Shown one piece after another: positions 35,018-44,074 of a stretch of 64,000 nt of DNA. The stretch is from Candidatus Proruminimicrobium quisquiliarum. Lineage in GTDB: Bacteria; Elusimicrobiota; Endomicrobiia; Endomicrobiales; Endomicrobiaceae. The position numbers and the translations under genes are program-made. The stretch lies in assembly GCA_018433245.1 (NCBI GenBank), contig JAHDRN010000013.1:1-64000 (forward strand). Direction: 5' to 3'. Under the pieces are notes generated by a model that saw nothing but the letters and a program-made list of their open reading frames with translations, searched no databases and was not told where the DNA came from. Each line of letters starts with the position of its first letter. Within the stretch, counting starts at the first letter, position 1.

Positions 35018-35668
35018 ATGAAAAAAATATTTTTTGCGTTTTTAATCGGAATTTTTTCAGCCGTTTTTGTTTTTGCGCGCGAAACAAGCCCGCTTGCCGC
35101 AAAAGTCATTAAATCTATGGAAAAAACTGAAAATACGATCGTTGACGCAGGGCTTGAATATACCCAGACGATAACTTATTTTTCAACAGGCGAGAAACAG
35201 TCAAGCAGAGGCGAAATAAAAATTAAAGGGCAAAATATTTATATGTTTCAGCGGCTTCCAAAACGGCAGTACGTTTATATTGACGGCAAAAAGATGATAA
35301 CATACATTCCGGAAAATAAACAGGCTTTGGTTGACAAATGGAAAGATATCCTTGAAAACGACATTGTGCTTGCAACCGCAATCAATTTCAGCAAAAATTA
35401 TAAGCGCGATAAGAAAGAATATACTGTCAGCTTGATTTTGCAGACGGATCAGGAATACTGCCTTCTTGTAAAATCAGTAAGCGAAAAGCAGACCTGGAAA
35501 TTATATTTAAATGTTGGCGTAAAAACATTTTTGGTAAACAGCGCCGTTTTTGAAAACGACAATTTTAAGTCAGAAGTTAAACTGTTAAATTATAAATTAA
35601 ATACCGGATTAAGCGACGGAATTTTCCGGTTTGACTGTCCCAAAGACGTTGAAATAGTGGAATTATAA
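35018..35668 (+). CDS. LolA-like periplasmic lipoprotein carrier
   Basis: 216 aa from ATG 35018, with GAGG 6 bases upstream; the ATG at 35006, overlapping the ftsK stop, would put five extra residues ahead of the signal peptide (MKKIFFAFLIGIFSAVFVFA). The mature part has the LolA/LolB-like beta half-barrel: MEKTENTIVDAGLEYTQTI, GEIKIKGQNIYMFQRLPKRQYVYIDGKKMITYIPE (pieces). In this family it ferries lipoproteins across the periplasm. Family position near ftsK also occurs in proteobacteria. Confidence 0.8.
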   Translation: MKKIFFAFLIGIFSAVFVFARETSPLAAKVIKSMEKTENTIVDAGLEYTQTITYFSTGEKQSSRGEIKIKGQNIYMFQRLPKRQYVYIDGKKMITYIPENKQALVDKWKDILENDIVLATAINFSKNYKRDKKEYTVSLILQTDQEYCLLVKSVSEKQTWKLYLNVGVKTFLVNSAVFENDNFKSEVKLLNYKLNTGLSDGIFRFDCPKDVEIVEL

Positions 35669-35681
35669 AGGAACAACATTG

Positions 35682-36404
35682 ATGAAAGAGATCGGCGGAA
35701 TTTTAAAAAAAGCCAGAGAAAGCAAAAAGCTGTCAATCGGCGAAGTTCATAAAAGCACAAAAATCAAAGAAGCTTATATCACCGCTTTGGAAAATGACGA
35801 TGTTAAAGCGTTTCCGGCTGAGCTTTACTATAAAAACTTTTTAAAAAATTACGCAAAATGTCTTGATTTAAAAGCCGACGAACTGCTTGAAAAGTACGAA
35901 TCGGCAAAGAAAGAAGAATATAAAAATGAAATTAAAGAGCAGATAAAAAATAACGCTATAAATCAAAAACAGCAAAAAAAACTGATAATTACTTTGGTTT
36001 TTGCGGCCGTTATGTGCGCCGCTCTTATCGTATTTGAATTTTTATTGAAACAGCCGAAGACTTCGCCGGCTGAGTATCTTGAAGACGTAAAAATTTCATC
36101 TGCTGCGATTGCGCCAAAGCCTGAAATTCCGGCCGAACCCCGGAAACAAAAGCTGTCCTTAGATGCGTCCGGAAGTGTTTGGGTCAGCATAGAAGCGGAT
36201 AATAAGAAAGTATTTGAAGGCATTGTAAACAAAGACGAAAATAAGACATTCTCGGCGGATAATGGTTTTGCCGTAAAAATCGGCAATGTTTTAAACGCCG
36301 CCGTCTATTTCAACGATAAAAAAGTTGACATAACCTCCGGTGCAAGTAAAAACAAAGTCAACAGCATAATTTTGAAGAAAACAGAAGAAAACGCCATTGA
36401 GTAA
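35682..36404 (+). CDS. RodZ-like HTH membrane protein
   Basis: 240 aa. N-terminal HTH_25 domain (ILKKARESKKLSIGEVHKST and FPAELYYKNFLKNYAKCLDL), one membrane helix (LIITLVFAAVMCAALIVFEF, near residue 108) and a periplasmic DUF4115 domain (SVWVSIEADNKKVFEG, FSADNGFAVKIGN). This is the RodZ layout, a cell-shape factor tied to MreB. Start is ATG 35682; TTG 35679, immediately before it, has slightly better RBS spacing and cannot be excluded. Confidence 0.88.
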   Translation: MKEIGGILKKARESKKLSIGEVHKSTKIKEAYITALENDDVKAFPAELYYKNFLKNYAKCLDLKADELLEKYESAKKEEYKNEIKEQIKNNAINQKQQKKLIITLVFAAVMCAALIVFEFLLKQPKTSPAEYLEDVKISSAAIAPKPEIPAEPRKQKLSLDASGSVWVSIEADNKKVFEGIVNKDENKTFSADNGFAVKIGNVLNAAVYFNDKKVDITSGASKNKVNSIILKKTEENAIE

Positions 36405-37710
36405 CCGGAAAATTTCAATCATCACATTAGGCTGTTCCAAAAATACCGTAGAGTCCGAATCTGTCGCGGGCATTTTTATTAAAAACGGATTTGAACTTAC
36501 AAATAACATTTTTGAAAGCGGCGTAATAGTAATCCACACATGCGCTTTTATACATGACGCTCAGATTGAATCCGAAAACTGTATTAAATACGCCGGCGGC
36601 ATTAAGGCAAAAAAGAAAGAGTTGAAAATCTTTGTTTCCGGATGCCTGCCGCAGCTTGTAAAAGACGATTTATTAAAAAAATATCCTTTTATTGACGGAT
36701 ATGTCGGAACCGGTAATTTTTCGAATATAGTCAAACTTATACAAAAGGACGTTTTTTTTGCCAAAACAGAAACTGCCGGCGGCATGAACGATTCAAGAAG
36801 AAGAGTTCTGTCAAGCAGTCTGCCGTCAACGTATATCAAAATATCCGAAGGCTGCGGCCACAGATGCAGTTTTTGCATTATTCCTAAACTAAGAGGAAAG
36901 TACCGCAGCAGGAGTATAAATTCAATAGTAAATGAAGCAAAAGCTCTTGCCGGCTGCGGAATAAAAGAAATAAATATTATCGCTCAGGATACGACAAGTT
37001 ACGGCGTTGATATTTACGGAGAGTTTTATTTATATAAGTTAATGGATAATCTTTCCAAAATCAAAGATTTAAAATGGATAAGGCTTCTTTACGCCTATCC
37101 TTCCGGCATCAACAGAAAATTATTGGATGTTATAAGCCAAAGAGGCAATATATGCAAGTATATTGATATTCCCGTCCAGCATATTTCAAAAAAAGTTTTA
37201 AAAAATATGGCAAGACCTTTAAATACGAGAGAAGTCGTTGAAAATATAAAAAAGCGATATCCCGGTATTGTTTTAAGAACATCTGTCATTACCGGTTTTC
37301 CTTCCGAAACGGAAAGCGATTTTAAAGAACTTGCGGATTTTATAAAAGAAAATCATTTTGAACACGTCGGAGTATTCGGCTATAGCGACCAGAAAGACGC
37401 AAAATCTTATACAATGAAAAATAAGATAAACGACGGATTAATTGAAAAAAGAAAACAGACAATAGCTTCGCTGCAGTTTGAAAACGTTTTAAAAAACAAT
37501 AAAAATAAAATCGGAAAAACTTTTGAAGTTTTAATTGAAAACATAAACGGCAAAAAGGCGTCCGGCCGGGCGAATTTTCAGGCTCCGGAAATTGACAATA
37601 ATTTTATTTTTGATTTAAAATCAAATAATATAAAAACCGGAGAATTTAAAAAAATAATTGTTTCCGGCGTTAAAGATTATGATATAATAGGAAAACTGGA
37701 TACTAAGTAA
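36397..37710 (+). CDS. rimO: Ribosomal protein S12 methylthiotransferase RimO
   Basis: Radical-SAM enzyme that methylthiolates Asp in S12. 437 aa. N-terminal UPF0004 domain begins LGCSKNTVESE (RimO-type, not MiaB), radical SAM motif C-x3-C-x2-C is in SEGCGHRCSFCIIPKLRGKYRSR, and a C-terminal TRAM domain follows (GKTFEVLIENINGKKASGRA). TTG start at 36397 overlaps the rodZ-like stop by 8 bases; no ATG lies before the conserved N-terminus. Confidence 0.94.
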   Translation: MSNRKISIITLGCSKNTVESESVAGIFIKNGFELTNNIFESGVIVIHTCAFIHDAQIESENCIKYAGGIKAKKKELKIFVSGCLPQLVKDDLLKKYPFIDGYVGTGNFSNIVKLIQKDVFFAKTETAGGMNDSRRRVLSSSLPSTYIKISEGCGHRCSFCIIPKLRGKYRSRSINSIVNEAKALAGCGIKEINIIAQDTTSYGVDIYGEFYLYKLMDNLSKIKDLKWIRLLYAYPSGINRKLLDVISQRGNICKYIDIPVQHISKKVLKNMARPLNTREVVENIKKRYPGIVLRTSVITGFPSETESDFKELADFIKENHFEHVGVFGYSDQKDAKSYTMKNKINDGLIEKRKQTIASLQFENVLKNNKNKIGKTFEVLIENINGKKASGRANFQAPEIDNNFIFDLKSNNIKTGEFKKIIVSGVKDYDIIGKLDTK

Positions 37711-37733
37711 ATATTAAAAGGTTTAAATTTGTT

Positions 37734-38360
37734 ATGAATTTGGCGAACAGACTTACTTTATTGAGAATTATTCTTGTTCCGGTATTTGTTGTGTTTATGG
37801 CGATAGATACTTTTTGGACGAGTATTTTTGCTTTACTGATTTTTATCGGCGCTTCAATTACCGATTATTATGACGGCGTTATAGCAAGGCAGCAGAATAC
37901 AATAACGACTTTCGGTATTTTTCTTGATCCGCTTGCGGATAAACTTTTGGTAACATCGGCTTTCGTTTCTTTTGTCGCTATCCCGGAATTGCGAATTCCG
38001 GCATGGATGGTTATAACTATAATTGCAAGAGAATTTATTATAACGGGTCTCAGGTCGCTGGGCGCTTCAAAAAATGTCATTATTCCGGCAAGCATATTCG
38101 GAAAATTTAAAACAACTTCGCAGATAACGGCGATAATAACTATATTGGTGATTTTGGTTGCTGAAGCCGGAACCGCTAAATTTTTAAAATTAACGCAGTA
38201 TGATTTACTGGAAATGTCGGACGGATGGCAGTATATTTTAGGATGGCTGCTGATAAATCTTCCTTACTGGCTGATGTTTGTGGTTACGATTTTAACCGTT
38301 TATTCCGGAATAAATTATATTTTGCAGCATAAGGATGTTTTCAGGGACAGCCAGAAATGA
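37734..38360 (+). CDS. pgsA: CDP-diacylglycerol-glycerol-3-phosphate 3-phosphatidyltransferase
   Basis: Makes phosphatidylglycerol phosphate in the inner membrane. 208 aa, 4-6 membrane segments. The CDP-alcohol transferase signature DG-x2-AR-x8-G-x3-D-x3-D is in TDYYDGVIARQQNTITTFG and IFLDPLADK. It starts NLANRLTLLRIILVP, typical of PgsA. Its TGA overlaps the ATG of the MBL gene. Confidence 0.94.
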   Translation: MNLANRLTLLRIILVPVFVVFMAIDTFWTSIFALLIFIGASITDYYDGVIARQQNTITTFGIFLDPLADKLLVTSAFVSFVAIPELRIPAWMVITIIAREFIITGLRSLGASKNVIIPASIFGKFKTTSQITAIITILVILVAEAGTAKFLKLTQYDLLEMSDGWQYILGWLLINLPYWLMFVVTILTVYSGINYILQHKDVFRDSQK

Positions 38361-38983
38361 TGACTATACAAAGATCTCATATTATTTCAATGGGAGTTAT
38401 AGAAACTAATTGTTTTTTGATTTATAATGAATTTACGAAAGGATGTATAATTATAGACGCCGGCGAAGATGCGCAGGCCGTTATTGACAAAGTTACCACG
38501 CTTGATTTAAGACCGGAACTGTTGATAAATACGCATGGACATTTTGACCATATCGCCGCAGATGACATAATAAGAGAAAAATACAAAATTCCGCTTGCTA
38601 TACATGAACTTGAAGTTCCGTTACTGTCAGATCCTTATAAAAATGCATCCGTTATGACGGAGCGCGACGTCAAAATAAAAAACGCCGAAATTTTGCTTCA
38701 GGAAAAAGAATATAAAGCAAGTTTTTGCAGTTATTCGGTTATACATACGCCGGGCCATACTCTCGGTTCGGTATGCATCGCCGCCGGTAAATGGCTTTTT
38801 TCCGGAGACACGCTGTTTACAGGCTCAATAGGCAGAACGGATTTTCCTACCGGCAGCATGTCAATGATGAAGAAGTCGCTGGAAAAACTGAAAAAACTTG
38901 ATAAAGACACCGAAGTTTTTGCCGGACACGGAACTTTTACGACAATAGGCAATGAACTTGCCAAAAATATATATTTGAGATAG
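38357..38983 (+). CDS. Metallo-beta-lactamase-fold hydrolase (glyoxalase II-like)
   Basis: 208 aa. The binuclear metal site is visible: THGHFDHIAADD, then VIHTPGHTLGSV, then FSGDTLFTGSIGRTDFP and a final AGHGTFTTI. This close family hydrolyses glutathione-type or other thioesters; the true substrate cannot be told from the sequence. Overlaps pgsA by 4 bases (ATGA). Confidence 0.88.
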   Translation: MMTIQRSHIISMGVIETNCFLIYNEFTKGCIIIDAGEDAQAVIDKVTTLDLRPELLINTHGHFDHIAADDIIREKYKIPLAIHELEVPLLSDPYKNASVMTERDVKIKNAEILLQEKEYKASFCSYSVIHTPGHTLGSVCIAAGKWLFSGDTLFTGSIGRTDFPTGSMSMMKKSLEKLKKLDKDTEVFAGHGTFTTIGNELAKNIYLR

Positions 38984-39043
38984 ACTATGCCGACCGCTTA
39001 ACCGGTTATTTTAAAAATCAACAAAAATATACGGGATTTTTAT

Positions 39044-39919
39044 ATGGCAAATGAAAAGCTTGAAGATTTTATCGGTTATATACTGATAGAAAAAGGTTTG
39101 TCAAAAAATACGGCACTTTCGTATAAGAGCGATCTGCGTATATTTTTACAATATTTGCAGAATAAAAACATTCCTCCGGAAAATCTTACGCATGAAGAAA
39201 TAACGAATTTTTTATGGTATCTTAAAACTGATAAAAAACTCAAAGCAAGAAGCATATACCGCATGATTGAATCCGTCAGGCAGTATTATAAATTTTTAAT
39301 TTCCGAAGATATTATAAAAACCGATCCCACCGTATATTTGACGGTGCCTAAAATACCCGTAAATCTTCCTGATGTTTTAAATAAGCAGGAAGTTGACAAA
39401 TTGCTCAACTCCGTCAATGATTCGGATGATTTGTCGGTAAGAAACAGGGCTATGCTTGAATTATTGTACGCAACGGGTTTAAGAGTGTCTGAACTTATAA
39501 ATCTTAAATTTCCCGATATCAACATAAATGAAAAATTCATAAGAATTATGGGCAAAGGCAAAAAAGAAAGGCTTATCCCGTTCGGCGAAACGGCAAAACA
39601 ATATATTAAGAGATATTTAAAAATAAGAAAAGATAAAAATACCGAAACAGTTTTTTTAACAAGACTCGGGAAAGGGATTTCAAGAGTTGAATTTTGGCGC
39701 CAGTTAAAAAACGCAGCCGTTAAAGCCGGCTTGGTTCAAAAAGTAAAACCGCATACTTTAAGGCATTCGTTTGCCACCCATCTTTTGGCGGCAGGTGCGG
39801 ATATAAGATTTGTTCAGGAGATGTTAGGGCACAGTTCGATATCGACTACCCAGATATATACGCATGTTTCAAAAGAATATCTGAAAGAACAACATACCAA
39901 ATATCATCCCCGTTCATAA
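39044..39919 (+). CDS. xerD: Tyrosine recombinase XerC/XerD
   Basis: 291 aa; resolves chromosome dimers at dif with FtsK. N-terminal SAM-like core-binding domain (LEDFIGYILIEKGLSKNTALSYKSDL, in part), C-terminal catalytic domain with Arg in ATGLRVSELINL, Lys in GKGKKERLIP, HTLRHSFATHLL and GHSSISTTQIYTHVS ending with the nucleophile Tyr. Length suits XerD or XerC; XerD is a slightly better fit but the call between them is not certain. No dif site was recognised. Confidence 0.92.
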   Translation: MANEKLEDFIGYILIEKGLSKNTALSYKSDLRIFLQYLQNKNIPPENLTHEEITNFLWYLKTDKKLKARSIYRMIESVRQYYKFLISEDIIKTDPTVYLTVPKIPVNLPDVLNKQEVDKLLNSVNDSDDLSVRNRAMLELLYATGLRVSELINLKFPDININEKFIRIMGKGKKERLIPFGETAKQYIKRYLKIRKDKNTETVFLTRLGKGISRVEFWRQLKNAAVKAGLVQKVKPHTLRHSFATHLLAAGADIRFVQEMLGHSSISTTQIYTHVSKEYLKEQHTKYHPRS

Positions 39920-39922
39920 TAA

Positions 39923-40200
39923 CGGTTTTATATTTTGGGCTGCAGTTTTGCAATTTCAAGTCTTATGTACTGTTCGCTCCGCTTCACTTCCGTACACCGC
40001 GCCTTGAAATTGTTTCACTTCGCACCAAACTATAAAACCTAAAAAAAGACAATAAAAAATTATTTGAGAGATGTAAACTTCGTTTTGAAAATACTTCATT
40101 TCGGCTGAAACTTTGAAGTCTCTTACGACAATTTTTTGTACACCGCGCCCTGAAATTGCTTCACTTCGCACCAAACTATAAAATCTAAAACGACAACGGC
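39923..40200. repeat. Nested-hairpin intergenic repeat, compound copy E (after xerD)
   Basis: Outer arms GGTTTTATATTTTGGGC (39924-39940) and CACCAAACTATAAAACC (40023-40039), inner arms CAATTTCAAG (39951-39960) and CTTGAAATTG (40003-40012), core CTTATGTAC...GTACACCGC. A half-copy of type F (GTAAACTTCGTTTTGAAAAT, 40073-40092) and a second right half of type E (TGTACACCGCGCCCTGAAATTG, from 40138) follow, so repeats have landed in or recombined with each other. Confidence 0.75.
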
Positions 40201-40228
40201 AAAAGATTTTTGTCGGGAATTTTGTTGT

Positions 40229-40275
40229 TGCTAAGCTTCCAAGCTTCCAAACATCCCGGCTTCTGAGCTTCTGCT
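40229..40275. repeat. AAGCTTCC-type degenerate repeat
   Basis: TTGCTAAGCTTCCAAGCTTC, then CAAACATCCCGGCTTCTGAGC-type words. Same short-word family as 12553-12600 and 13480-13610. Confidence 0.6.
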
Positions 40276-40276
40276 T

Positions 40277-41536
40277 TTATTTCAGAGTGTTTGTTGATTT
40301 TTTTACTTCCGGAACGGGCTGTTCAATCTTTATTTTATCAAGGTCTGCCAATTCAATTTTTTTACGTAATTCAAACAATTCTTTATCCTGTCCGCTTAAA
40401 GTAACAGACGGAGGAGTTTTCATTTTAATGAAATTAAAAAATTTACCGTTTCTTTTAATTCTGAAATCAAGATGCGGTCCGGTTGCGGTGCCTGTCATTC
40501 CGACATATCCTATAAGCTGACCTTGTTTTATTTTAGCTCCTCTTTTAATACCTTTGGCGTATCTTGAAAGATGTCCGTAATAAGTTTCATAACCGTTCGG
40601 ATGTCTTATGATTATTAAATTGCCGTATCCGCCGGATCTTTGCGCTTTTTTGACGGTTCCGTCTGCTACTGCCGAAACGGGAGTTCCCGAGGGAGCGGCG
40701 TAATCTATGCCTTCATGCGGTCTGTAATATTTTAAAATCGGATGATATCTTTTTTTGCTGAAAAAAGAACTTATGCGCGTAAACTGCAAAGGAGCTTTTA
40801 AAAATACTTTTTTCATTGACTGGCCGTTTTCGTCAAAATAAGCTTCGTTGCCTTTTAAATTTTTATAAAGAATAGCGGTATACGAACTTGTTCCCATGGT
40901 ATATTGACCCGCTAAAATTTTTGACGATATTATCGTATGCGTTTTTTCAACGATGTCCACTTCATAAATTATTTTAAAGGTATCTCCTTTTCTTACTTCG
41001 GTTACAAAGTCTATCTTTGAAGCGAAGATATCTGCAAAAGCCATTATGGCGTCGGGTTTTATTTTTTGCAGAGACATTGCTTCCCAAAGCGAATTTTCTA
41101 TCGTTCCGGAAGCGCTAATCGTTTGTTTTGACGTCTGCAAATCTATTTTATCGCAGGTTACGGTGTTATCGCTTGATTTTTTTAACGAATAATAGCAGAT
41201 GTCCTGCGGGAAATAATTAAAATCCGTCCAGCTGGAATCGGAATACGTTATTTCATAATAATCGTTGGGTTTGCATTTGTTTACGTCTATTAATTTTCCG
41301 AGATTTTGCAGAATAAGAGAAACATCTTGTTCCGTCAGACGAGTCTGTTTAAAAGTATTGATAAAAACATCTCCATAATTGAAAAGCACAGTTTGGATTT
41401 CATGCATCGGAAACATATTTTGTTTTGTTAAGGCAGCGGGCTGTTCAGTCAGGACTTCGTCCTGTTTATTTGTTGAACATCCGCAGGAAATAAAAAACAA
41501 AGTACAAAGCAGATAAAAATGGATTTTGGTTTTCAT
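40277..41536 (-). CDS. M23 (LytM-type) peptidase lipoprotein
   Basis: 419 aa with a lipoprotein signal (MKTKIHFYLLCTLFFISCGC; C18 or C20 lipidated). The C-terminal M23 domain has HEGIDYAAPSGTPVSAVADG, GYGNLIIIRHPNGYETYYGHLS and TGTATGPHLDFRI, with the three metal ligands H, D and H of the LytM/lysostaphin fold, so it may be an active endopeptidase cutting peptide crosslinks. The N-terminal half resembles the OapA-like regions of MepM. Convergent with xerD. Confidence 0.9.
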   Translation of the reverse strand: MKTKIHFYLLCTLFFISCGCSTNKQDEVLTEQPAALTKQNMFPMHEIQTVLFNYGDVFINTFKQTRLTEQDVSLILQNLGKLIDVNKCKPNDYYEITYSDSSWTDFNYFPQDICYYSLKKSSDNTVTCDKIDLQTSKQTISASGTIENSLWEAMSLQKIKPDAIMAFADIFASKIDFVTEVRKGDTFKIIYEVDIVEKTHTIISSKILAGQYTMGTSSYTAILYKNLKGNEAYFDENGQSMKKVFLKAPLQFTRISSFFSKKRYHPILKYYRPHEGIDYAAPSGTPVSAVADGTVKKAQRSGGYGNLIIIRHPNGYETYYGHLSRYAKGIKRGAKIKQGQLIGYVGMTGTATGPHLDFRIKRNGKFFNFIKMKTPPSVTLSGQDKELFELRKKIELADLDKIKIEQPVPEVKKSTNTLK

Positions 41537-41628
41537 ATAGTTTTTTTAATTTTTACTGAGAATGATATTACAAAATAATCTTTTTTTTTTCAATAAATTT
41601 ATATACGTAATAAATTTTAATATTCATA

Positions 41629-41657
41629 TTGGCTTGAATTGTTAAAAATGGTATAAT
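41629..41657 (+). promoter_or_regulatory. Promoter for ilvB
   Basis: TTGGCT (41629-41634), 17-base spacer, TATAAT (41652-41657). The leader to the ATG is about 50 bases and contains no attenuator-like run of Leu/Val/Ile codons. Confidence 0.65.
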
Positions 41658-41714
41658 TTCCAAGTATGCAATGATACAATGGAGTATTAAGAATTTTTGT
41701 CCAGAGGTAGAAAG

Positions 41715-43442
41715 ATGAAAGAAATGACGGGTTCGGAAATTTTTGTTGAAAGTTTATTAAGAGAAAATGTTGAAGTCGTGTTCGGCCTTCCCGGCGGAGC
41801 GCTGCTTCCCATTTTTGATAAAATACACGCTTCAAAATTAAAATTTGTGTTGGCTAAACACGAACAGGGCGCTTCCCATATGGCAGACGGCTTTGCAAGG
41901 GCAACCGGAAAAACCGGCGTTTGTCTTGCGACTTCGGGGCCGGGAGCCACAAATATCGTTACCGGTCTTGCGACCGCTTACATGGATTCAATTCCTATGG
42001 TTGCTTTTACCGGACAGGTTGCGACTTCTTTGATAGGAAACGACGCTTTTCAGGAGGCAGATACTACCGGAATAACCAGACCTGTAACAAAACATAATTT
42101 TTTGGTCAAAGACGTTAGAGAACTTGCAAAAACAATCAGACAGGCTTTTCATATCGCAAAAACAGGAAGACCCGGACCGGTTTTAGTTGATATTCCTGTT
42201 GATGTTCAAAGGGCGAAATGTAAATTTGTATGGGAAGATGTAGTTGAGATCCGCTCATATAAGCCTAACTATGAAGGTCATAAAGGTCAGATAAAAAAAG
42301 CATCAGACGCCATAAATGCAAGCAAAAAACCTATTCTGTATATAGGCGGAGGAGTTATAAGCTCAAATGCGCAGGCTGAAATTATGGAGCTTGCAAAAAA
42401 AGCAAATATACCTGTAACGTCAACGCTGCTTGCTCTGGGAGCTTTTCAGGGAGATGAAAAACTTAATCTCGGAATGCTTGGAATGCACGGAACATATTGC
42501 GCGAATATGGCGATGCAAAGCAGCGATTTGATTATAAGCGTAGGTTCAAGATTTGACGACAGATGCACGGGCAAAGTATGTGGTTTTGCTCCAAATGCAA
42601 AAATCGTACATATTGATATTGATCCTACTTCAATTTCTAAAATAGTTGATGTTGATATTCCGGTTGTAGGCGATGCGAAAACGATTCTTACGGAATTAAA
42701 CAAAACGGTTGAAAATAAAGAAAATAAACAATGGCTGGCCGATATTGCAAAATGGAAACAGGAAGTTCCTTTACAGTATGATAATTCAAAAGGATTAAAA
42801 CCGCAGTATATAATTGAAAAACTGTCCGAAATTACGAAAGGAAATGCAATCGTAGTAACGGAAGTAGGGCAGCATCAGATGTGGGCGGCACAGTATTACA
42901 AAGCGTCTGCTTCAAGGAATTTTTTAAGTTCCGGCGGACTTGGTACGATGGGATTCGGTTTTCCTGCAGGTATCGGCGCCAAGATAGCATGTCCTAAAAA
43001 AGAAGTTGTTGTTATAGCAGGTGACGGTTCATTTCAGATGAATATACAGGAGCTTGCAACGGCTGCTCTTTACGGGATAAACGTAAAAATATTTATTTTG
43101 AATAATCAGTATCTCGGTATGGTAAGGCAATGGCAGGAAATGTTTTACGGCAAGAGATATTCTCATACTTGTTTGAATAAGTCTAAAGATTGTCCGGAAA
43201 TATGCAATACTCCCAACAAAAATTGTCCGGTTTATATACCTGATTTTGTTAAAGTCGCCGAGGCTTACAGCGCTCATGCCGTAAGAGTAACAGATTCAAA
43301 AGATGTTGAAAATGAAATAAAAAAAGCTCTGGCGTTTGACGGAGTATATTTAGTTGAATTTATGGTTGACAGAGAAGAGAATGTTTTGCCGATGGTGCCG
43401 GCGGGGGCGAACCTGGATGAAGTTATTACCCGCTTAGCATAA
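41715..43442 (+). CDS. ilvB: Acetolactate synthase large subunit with cysteine insertion
   Basis: 575-aa thiamine-diphosphate enzyme; condenses two pyruvates for branched-chain amino acids. ATG 41715 has AGAGG upstream; TTG 41697 is rejected. Catalytic Glu is in KHEQGASHMADGFARATG and the ThDP motif is GDGSFQMNIQELATAALYGI to ILNN. After GKRYSHT it has an inserted loop with C486-x6-C493-x3-C497-x6-C504, absent from the familiar E. coli enzymes. No small subunit (ilvN) follows; a catabolic role or an unlinked ilvN are both possible. Confidence 0.92.
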   Translation: MKEMTGSEIFVESLLRENVEVVFGLPGGALLPIFDKIHASKLKFVLAKHEQGASHMADGFARATGKTGVCLATSGPGATNIVTGLATAYMDSIPMVAFTGQVATSLIGNDAFQEADTTGITRPVTKHNFLVKDVRELAKTIRQAFHIAKTGRPGPVLVDIPVDVQRAKCKFVWEDVVEIRSYKPNYEGHKGQIKKASDAINASKKPILYIGGGVISSNAQAEIMELAKKANIPVTSTLLALGAFQGDEKLNLGMLGMHGTYCANMAMQSSDLIISVGSRFDDRCTGKVCGFAPNAKIVHIDIDPTSISKIVDVDIPVVGDAKTILTELNKTVENKENKQWLADIAKWKQEVPLQYDNSKGLKPQYIIEKLSEITKGNAIVVTEVGQHQMWAAQYYKASASRNFLSSGGLGTMGFGFPAGIGAKIACPKKEVVVIAGDGSFQMNIQELATAALYGINVKIFILNNQYLGMVRQWQEMFYGKRYSHTCLNKSKDCPEICNTPNKNCPVYIPDFVKVAEAYSAHAVRVTDSKDVENEIKKALAFDGVYLVEFMVDREENVLPMVPAGANLDEVITRLA

Positions 43443-43575
43443 CATTATAGCGGCTTCAAATTTTCGCCTGCAACTTTGTATTTTCAAAACTTATTTACCA
43501 ATCGCTTACGCTTTTTTACCGTAAACTTCGTTTTGAAAATACTTCGTTTCGGCTTAAACTTTGAAGCCTTTAAAA
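43443..43575. repeat. Nested-hairpin intergenic repeat, copy F (after ilvB)
   Basis: Outer arms GGCTTCAAATTTTCGCC (43452-43468) and GGCTTAAACTTTGAAGCC (43551-43568), inner arms TATTTTCAAAAC (43479-43490) and GTTTTGAAAATA (43530-43541), 12 of 12 complementary. Core CTTATTTACC...GTAAACTTC. A degenerate AATCTTAAAGTTTTTCAAT pair (about 43625 and 43673) follows before yraN. Confidence 0.75.
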
Positions 43576-43581
43576 GACAAA

Positions 43582-43612
43582 AAAGTTCTAAGATTTTTCT
43601 TAGGACTTTTTT
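43582..43612. terminator. Terminator between ilvB and yraN
   Basis: AAAGTTCTAAGA (43582-43593) pairs with TCTTAGGACTTT (43598-43609) with one G-U, flanked by A-run and T-run. The symmetry allows it to end both the + transcript and the - strand operon. Confidence 0.85.
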
Positions 43613-43699
43613 ATTTTATTGCCGAATCTTAAAGTTTTTCAATCCGCTCTTGAGTTTCTTCATTTAGGCTAAAAATCTTAAAGTTTTTCAATAATAATC

Positions 43700-44062
43700 T
43701 TAAAAATAATACTTTGATGTTTTGGGGGAGAAGGCGTTTTTGATGTGTTCGGTTTCAGCGCCGCATATTGAAACTACGTCAAAACGAAAGTCGCTTTCAA
43801 TATTGTTTTGTTTTAAGTAGAACAACGCCGTTTTTATGATTTTATTTTGTTTTTGAATCGTTACAAATTCCGCGGGTGTTCCGAACTCTTTTGACTGTCT
43901 GTATTTTACTTCAACAAAAACGAGAGTTTTTTTGTCTTTGGCTATAATATCAATTTCACCGATTTTTAAACGGTAATTTTGTCCTATTATTTTATAGCCC
44001 GATTTTTTTAGATATTGAACCGCGGCTTGTTCATAGTTTTTGCCTATATCCGTTTTTAACAT
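43700..44062 (-). CDS. yraN: YraN family (UPF0102) nuclease-like protein
   Basis: 120 aa. YEQAAVQYLKKSGYKIIGQNYR then GEIDIIAKDKKTLVFVEVKYRQ matches UPF0102 and the PD-(D/E)XK core (E, D, E-x-K). A Holliday-junction-resolvase-like fold is known for the family, and its role is not settled. Last gene of the rpsP operon, 12 bases after rnhB, which it follows in many bacteria. Confidence 0.92.
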   Translation of the reverse strand: MLKTDIGKNYEQAAVQYLKKSGYKIIGQNYRLKIGEIDIIAKDKKTLVFVEVKYRQSKEFGTPAEFVTIQKQNKIIKTALFYLKQNNIESDFRFDVVSICGAETEHIKNAFSPKTSKYYF

Positions 44063-44074
44063 AAATTAAATAAG

